Assembly (NCBI GenBank): GCA_035547895.1
Contig: DASZTT010000005.1
Coordinates: 1-25,243, forward strand
Direction: 5' to 3'
Source of the DNA: 66-474 sp035547895
GTDB taxonomy: Bacteria; Pseudomonadota; Gammaproteobacteria; Xanthomonadales; Rhodanobacteraceae
Length of the DNA: 25,243 nt
The position numbers and the translations under genes were made by a program. Position 1 is the first letter of the stretch, and each line of letters opens with the position of its first letter. The notes beneath the pieces are model-generated. The model saw only the letters and a list, made by a program, of their open reading frames with translations, ran no database searches and had not been told where the DNA came from. Positions 21,378-25,243 of this stretch are shown here, piece by piece.

Positions 21378-23401
21378 GCGCTGGCGCCTTGTGCTGCCGC
21401 TTGATTGCTGCCGGATTCGAACCGGCTCACTGCATCGGCAGGAATGTGGTGGTGCTGGTGGTAATTGAAGCTGTGGGCAATCGTCACGACGATCACGCCC
21501 AGCAGCGATGCCGCCGCCAGCCACCAGATGTACCAGACCAATCCGAATCCGCAGGCGAACGACAGCGCGCCGATGATCACGCCCGTCGCGGTGTTCTTCG
21601 GCATGTGGATGTCGTTGTAGCCGCTTTGCGGACGCGCGAAGCCGAGTTGCTTCATCGTCGCCCATGCGTCGCGGTGGTGCACGACCGGAATGAACGCGTA
21701 GTTGTATTCGGGCGGTGGCGACGAGGTGGACCACTCGAGCGTGCGGCCATCCCACGGATCACCGCCCACCGCGTACTGCTTGCGCCGCAGGATGCTGACG
21801 TAGATCTGGATGATGAAGGAGAGGATGCCGAGCGCGATCAGGAACGCGCCGAATGCGGCGACGATGAAGTACGGCTGCAGGCTCGGATCGTCGAAATGGC
21901 TCAGGCGGCGCGTCACGCCCATGAGGCCGAGCACGTACAGCGGGCCGAACGCGACCCAGAAGCCGACCAGCCAGAACCAGAACGAAGCCTTGCCCCAGAA
22001 TTCGTCGAGCTTGAATCCGAACGCCTTGGGGAACCAGAAGTTCACGGCCGCGAACACGCCGAACACCACGCCGCCGATGATCACGTTGTGGAAGTGCGCG
22101 ATCAGGAACAGGCTGTTGTGCAGCAGGAAGTCGGCCGGCGTCACCGACAGCATCACGCCGGTCATGCCGCCGATCGTGAAGGTGAACAGGAAGCCCATTG
22201 CCCACAGCATCGGCACGGTGTAGCGCACGCGGCCCCGGTACATGGTGAACAGCCAGTTGAAGATCTTCACCCCGGTCGGGATCGCGATCATCATCGTGGT
22301 CAGCGAGAAGAACGAGTTGACGTCCGCGCCCGAGCCCATCGTGAAGAAGTGGTGCAGCCACACCAGGTACGACAGGATCATGATCGCGATGGTGGCGTAC
22401 ACCATCGACGAGTAGGCGAACAGCGGCTTGCCGGAAAAGGTCGGCACGATTTCCGAGAACACGCCGAACAGCGGCAGGATCAGGATGTACACCTCGGGGT
22501 GGCCCCATATCCAGATCAGGTTGATGTACATCATCAGGTTGCCGCCGAAGCCGTCGGTGAAGAAATGCGTGCCGACGTAGCGGTCGAGCCCCAGCAGGAA
22601 CAGTGTCGCGGTGAGCACCGGGAAGGTCGCGATGATCAGGCCGCTGGTCGCCAGCGAGGTCCAGGTGAACACCGGCATCTTCATCAACGTCATGCCGGGC
22701 GCGCGCATCTTCAGGATCGTCACCACGAAGTTGATGCCGGTGAGCAGCGTGCCCACGCCGGACAGTTGCAGGCCCCAGATGTAGTAGTCCACGCCCGGTC
22801 CCTGCTGCAGTTCGGACACGGGCGGATAGCCCAGCCAGCCGGCCATCGAGAAATCGCCGATGAACAGCGACGTCATGAACAGGATCGCGCCGCCGAAGGT
22901 GAACCAGAAACTCAAATTGTTGAGGTAGGGAAACGCGACGTCGCGCGAGCCGATCTGCAACGGCATGATGTAGTTCATCAGCCCCACGATGTAGGTCATG
23001 CCGACGAAGAAGATCATGATCGCGCCGTGCGCGGAAAAGATCTGGTCGTAGTGCTGCGGCGGCAGGTAGCCCATGTGCGGGCCGAAGGCGTAGGACTGCT
23101 GCGCGCGCATCATGATCGCGTCGGAAAAGCCGCGCAGCAGCATCACGGTGCCAAGGATCATGTACATGATGCCGAGCTTCTTGTGGTCCACGCTGGTGAA
23201 CCATTCGCGCCACAGGTAGCCCCACAGGCGGAACTTCGTGATCGCGCCAAGGATCACGGCGCCAATGATCACCACCACCGCGAGCGTGACGAGCAGGATG
23301 TGGCCCTCGGCGTCGTTCGCGAGGAAGGGCAGCGAGTCGATGGTCAGCCGCCCGAACAGGAAGTTCAGGAAAGCGGAGCGATGGGGCAAGGCTTCGAGCA
23401 T
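21374..23401 (-). CDS. cyoB: Cytochrome bo3 ubiquinol oxidase subunit I
   Basis: CyoB is the catalytic heme-copper subunit: it reduces O2 to water with electrons from ubiquinol and pumps protons across the inner membrane. It has 675 residues (663 in E. coli). Low-spin heme ligands are H125 (FSAHGAIM) and H438; the high-spin heme ligand is H436 (LIAHFHN). CuB ligands are H301, H350 and H351, with cross-linked Y305 in GHPEVYILILP. Proton channels are complete: D154 (GSRDVAFP) and E303 for the D channel, K379 (PTGVKIFNW) for the K channel. The quinone-site residues R90, D94, H117 and Q120 are kept, which marks a quinol rather than a cytochrome c oxidase. The start at 23401 (MLEALPHRSAF) lies 22 bp after the cyoA stop; an upstream start at 23461 would overlap cyoA. 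Confidence 0.97.
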   Translation of the reverse strand: MLEALPHRSAFLNFLFGRLTIDSLPFLANDAEGHILLVTLAVVVIIGAVILGAITKFRLWGYLWREWFTSVDHKKLGIMYMILGTVMLLRGFSDAIMMRAQQSYAFGPHMGYLPPQHYDQIFSAHGAIMIFFVGMTYIVGLMNYIMPLQIGSRDVAFPYLNNLSFWFTFGGAILFMTSLFIGDFSMAGWLGYPPVSELQQGPGVDYYIWGLQLSGVGTLLTGINFVVTILKMRAPGMTLMKMPVFTWTSLATSGLIIATFPVLTATLFLLGLDRYVGTHFFTDGFGGNLMMYINLIWIWGHPEVYILILPLFGVFSEIVPTFSGKPLFAYSSMVYATIAIMILSYLVWLHHFFTMGSGADVNSFFSLTTMMIAIPTGVKIFNWLFTMYRGRVRYTVPMLWAMGFLFTFTIGGMTGVMLSVTPADFLLHNSLFLIAHFHNVIIGGVVFGVFAAVNFWFPKAFGFKLDEFWGKASFWFWLVGFWVAFGPLYVLGLMGVTRRLSHFDDPSLQPYFIVAAFGAFLIALGILSFIIQIYVSILRRKQYAVGGDPWDGRTLEWSTSSPPPEYNYAFIPVVHHRDAWATMKQLGFARPQSGYNDIHMPKNTATGVIIGALSFACGFGLVWYIWWLAAASLLGVIVVTIAHSFNYHQHHHIPADAVSRFESGSNQAAAQGASA

Positions 23402-23423
23402 GGGTTGAATCCCGTCAAGGCAA

Positions 23424-24413
23424 TCAGTGCGCGGCAGCGGGCGCGGACGGCTGCGGCGCATCGGCCATGGGCATCGCGTCGTGTGCGTGCATGCCCTGCA
23501 TGGCCTCGCCGTCCTTCGTACCGGCCGTCATCACCTGGTTCTTGCAGACCCGGGCGGGTTCCGCGCACAGGTTCAGGACGCGCTGGTAAAGATCGGCATC
23601 GAATTTCGCGAAGTACTGCACCGGCGCATTGCGGGTGGGTTTGCGCAGCGTGTCGTAGGCCGCGAGGTCGAGATCGCCGCCCGCCGCGCGCACCTTGCCC
23701 ACCCACGCATCGAAATCCTGCGCGGTCAGGCCGTGGAACTTGAAGCGCATGTCGGTAAAACCCGCGCCGCTGAAATTGGCGGAGAAACCCTTGTACTCGC
23801 CGGGCGTGTTGATCACGCCATGCAGGATCGTCTGCATGCCGGGCATCGTGTAGACCTGGCCCACCAGCGCCGGCACGAAGAACGAATCCATCATGGTGTC
23901 GGCGGTCAGCTTGAATTGGATGGGACGATCCACCGGCGCGGCCAGTTCGTTCACCGTGGCGATGCCGTATTGCGGATACAGGAACAGCCATTTCCAGCGC
24001 AGCGACACCACGTCCACTTCGAGCGGCTTGACGCCGGCTGGCACCGGCTTGCCCGGCGCGATGCGGTCGAGTGCGCGGTACGGATCGGTCTGGTGGGTGC
24101 CGAGCCAGCTGACCGCGCCGACCGCGATGATGATCAGCAGCGGCCCCGCCCACACCCACAGTTCCAGTTGCGGCGAATGATCCCAGTTCGGATCGTATTT
24201 CGCCTGTTTGTTGGAAGCGCGATAGCGCCACGCGACCACGCCGATCGCGACCAGCACCGGCACGATGATCAGCGCGATGATGATCGTGGTGATCACCATG
24301 ATGTCGCTCTGCTGGCGCGCGACATCGCCGGACGGATCCAGCAGCACCAGATGGCAACCGCCCAGCAGCGCCAGGGGAGTCAGCAGCAGGCCGCGGAGGG
24401 GTTTGAGGGACAT
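23424..24413 (-). CDS. cyoA: Cytochrome bo3 ubiquinol oxidase subunit II
   Basis: CyoA is subunit II of the quinol oxidase, a lipoprotein with two transmembrane helices and a periplasmic cupredoxin domain. It has 329 residues (315 in E. coli). The signal peptide ends in lipobox LGGC, with C20 as the lipidated residue. Helices lie at about 38-62 and 86-104. The cupredoxin fold (WKWLFLYPQYGIATVNEL, DSFFVPALVGQVYTMPGM) lacks the CuA ligands of cytochrome c oxidases, and SANFSGAGFTDMRFKFHG matches the quinol oxidase type. Unusual are a C-terminal tail rich in Met and His (295-329) and a Cys pair, C283 and C290. The start at 24413 has no clear Shine-Dalgarno. It is the first gene of the operon, preceded by a predicted promoter and an FNR-type box. 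Confidence 0.96.
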   Translation of the reverse strand: MSLKPLRGLLLTPLALLGGCHLVLLDPSGDVARQQSDIMVITTIIIALIIVPVLVAIGVVAWRYRASNKQAKYDPNWDHSPQLELWVWAGPLLIIIAVGAVSWLGTHQTDPYRALDRIAPGKPVPAGVKPLEVDVVSLRWKWLFLYPQYGIATVNELAAPVDRPIQFKLTADTMMDSFFVPALVGQVYTMPGMQTILHGVINTPGEYKGFSANFSGAGFTDMRFKFHGLTAQDFDAWVGKVRAAGGDLDLAAYDTLRKPTRNAPVQYFAKFDADLYQRVLNLCAEPARVCKNQVMTAGTKDGEAMQGMHAHDAMPMADAPQPSAPAAAH

Positions 24414-24445
24414 GATTGCACTTGGGCGTAATGCGAAAACGCCCT

Positions 24446-24474
24446 ATGATACCCCGTCATCCCGTTTTTTCAGA
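24446..24474 (-). promoter_or_regulatory. Putative cyoA promoter
   Basis: On the minus strand TCTGAA (24474-24469) and TATCAT (24451-24446) are 17 bp apart. The -10 is a good match and the -35 poor, as is common at activator-dependent promoters. Transcription would start near 24439, giving a leader of about 26 nt. Confidence 0.45.
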
Positions 24475-24488
24475 TTGATCTGCATCAA
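24475..24488. promoter_or_regulatory. FNR/ANR-type binding site in the cyoA/MFS divergent region
   Basis: TTGAT-CTGC-ATCAA is a perfect match to the FNR consensus TTGAT-N4-ATCAA. It directly abuts the putative cyoA -35 element and is centred about 42 bp upstream of the predicted cyoA start. FNR-family proteins are oxygen- or NO-responsive regulators, a logical control for a terminal oxidase. The box may also affect the divergent MFS gene. Confidence 0.75.
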
Positions 24489-24492
24489 GGCG

Positions 24493-24521
24493 TTGATCCG
24501 GCGGTGCCGCGACGCTATTCC
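24493..24521 (+). promoter_or_regulatory. Possible promoter for the MFS gene
   Basis: TTGATC (24493-24498) and TATTCC (24516-24521) are 17 bp apart, each matching the consensus at 4 of 6 positions or so. The FNR-type box would be centred near -46 of this start. Confidence 0.3.
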
Positions 24522-24580
24522 GCGCACCGGCCATTCTCCGACGCTCAGCCGTCATTCGTTTTACCCTCGCCACGCCAGCC

Positions 24581-25243
24581 ATGTCCACCAGCGATACCCT
24601 GAATTCTCCTCCGGCGCCCGGCCGTCCGCGCTCGGCATCCCAAGACGAACACGTCACGCCGGGCGATCTCGCCGTGGGCGTCGTGGTCGGACGCATCTCG
24701 CAATCCTTCGACGTGTTCGTGTTCGGCCTGGGTTGCGTGCTGGCGTTTCCGAAGGCGTTCTTTCCGTTCGCCAGCCAGCTCGACGGCATGTTCTACGCCT
24801 TCGCGGTCTTTGCGCTGGGTTTCATCGCGCGGCCGCTGGGCTCGATGTTCTTCCTGGTGATCCAGCGCAATTTCGGTCTGGCGACCAAGTTGACGATCGC
24901 GTTGTTCATGCTCGGCATGGCCACCGCCGGCATCGCCTTCATGCCCGGCTATGCGACGCTCGGCGGCTGGGCCATCCTCGCGCTGGCCTTGCTGCGCTTC
25001 GGCCAGGGTTTTTCGCTGGGCGGAAGCTGGAATGGCCTGGCCTCGCTCACTGCGCTGATGGCCCCGCGCGAACGCCGCGGCTGGTACGCCATGCTGGCGC
25101 AGCTCGGCGAACCTGTGGGCTTCATCCTCGCCGCCGGCCTGTTCGCCTACATCTGGTCCAGCCTGTCGCCGGACGATTTCTACGCGTGGGGCTGGCGTTA
25201 TCCGTTCTTCGTGGCCTTCGCGCTGAACGTGGTCGCGCTGTTC
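24581..25243 (+). CDS. Major facilitator superfamily transporter, N-terminal part
   Basis: The gene runs off the window; 221 residues are visible. After a soluble, Pro/Ser-rich N-terminus (1-28) come hydrophobic segments near 30-58, 70-95, 103-125, 127-146 and 174-195, and a further one begins at 207. SFDVFVFG (42-49) and LRFGQGFSLGGSWNGL (138-153), followed by APRERRGWYAMLAQLGEPVGF, resemble the metabolite:H+ symporter (MHS) branch, with GGSWNG where that group usually has GGEWGG. The loop 2-3 motif, normally GDRxGRR, reads IQRNFGLAT (95-103) after a normal RPLG, so motif A is degenerate. The substrate is unknown. The start at 24581 has no Shine-Dalgarno. The gene is divergent from cyoA across a 167-bp region containing the FNR-type box. 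Confidence 0.82.
   Translation, partial: MSTSDTLNSPPAPGRPRSASQDEHVTPGDLAVGVVVGRISQSFDVFVFGLGCVLAFPKAFFPFASQLDGMFYAFAVFALGFIARPLGSMFFLVIQRNFGLATKLTIALFMLGMATAGIAFMPGYATLGGWAILALALLRFGQGFSLGGSWNGLASLTALMAPRERRGWYAMLAQLGEPVGFILAAGLFAYIWSSLSPDDFYAWGWRYPFFVAFALNVVALF

Noticed and set aside
21389..23743. 784-codon plus-strand frame opposite cyoB/cyoA
   Set aside because: An extremely His/Arg/Glu-rich mirror of membrane protein codons; the minus-strand oxidase genes are unambiguous.
24455..24464. CGTCATCCCG next to the cyoA promoter, similar to the ends of the repeats at 6190 and 20181
   Set aside because: Only about 10 bases match and no paired inverted arm is present, so it cannot be called a repeat copy.
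24492..24498. Second TTGAT half-site beside the FNR box
   Set aside because: It has no matching ATCAA arm at the right distance; it is better explained as a possible -35 element of the MFS gene.

Overview
The window reads as chromosomal core DNA of a high-G+C gammaproteobacterium, most likely of the Xanthomonadales (Rhodanobacteraceae/Xanthomonadaceae). This rests on protein similarity, the divergent bamD/rluD pair, the otsB-GH15-otsA cluster and a bo3-type quinol oxidase operon followed by SURF1; no marker gene fixes the genus. I see no tRNA, rRNA, CRISPR array, phage gene or transposase. The longest stretch without a gene is 129-379 (251 bp), so no gap exceeds 300 bp.

Layout. (1) 1-2530: the 3' end of lspA (lipoprotein signal peptidase), then sucC-sucD (succinyl-CoA synthetase). 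(2) 2601-4214: nadE (glutamine-dependent NAD+ synthetase), bracketed by two hairpins. (3) 4293-7037: bamD on the minus strand, divergent from rluD-pgeF. (4) 7020-14902: ABC transporter genes ybbA-ybbP (minus), tesA (plus) and the trehalose cluster otsB-GH15-otsA (minus). (5) 15082-17679: clpB with a strong heat-shock-type promoter. (6) 17786-24413, minus strand: the operon cyoA-cyoB-cyoC-cyoD-SURF1-TPR/sulfotransferase, with a perfect FNR-type box upstream of cyoA. (7) 24581-25243: the 5' part of a divergent MFS transporter gene.

How the genes work together. bamD, rluD, pgeF and clpB are neighbours in E. coli; here tesA/ybbAP and the trehalose genes lie between pgeF and clpB. From 6228 to 14094 every gene junction overlaps by 2 to 18 bases, so there is no noncoding DNA for about 7.9 kb. 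The trehalose operon and clpB diverge from a shared 179-bp region, which puts an osmoprotectant/chemical chaperone pathway beside a protein disaggregase. The cyo operon lacks cyoE and instead ends in SURF1 (oxidase assembly) and a TPR-sulfotransferase of unknown substrate.

I found no clearly new multi-gene system. The items most worth following up are the FNR box and its geometry at cyoA, the 109-bp nested palindromic element inside the cyo-SURF1 operon, the sulfotransferase attached to that operon, the role of the GH15 enzyme inside the trehalose operon, and the overlapping CATG start of tesA and ybbA.
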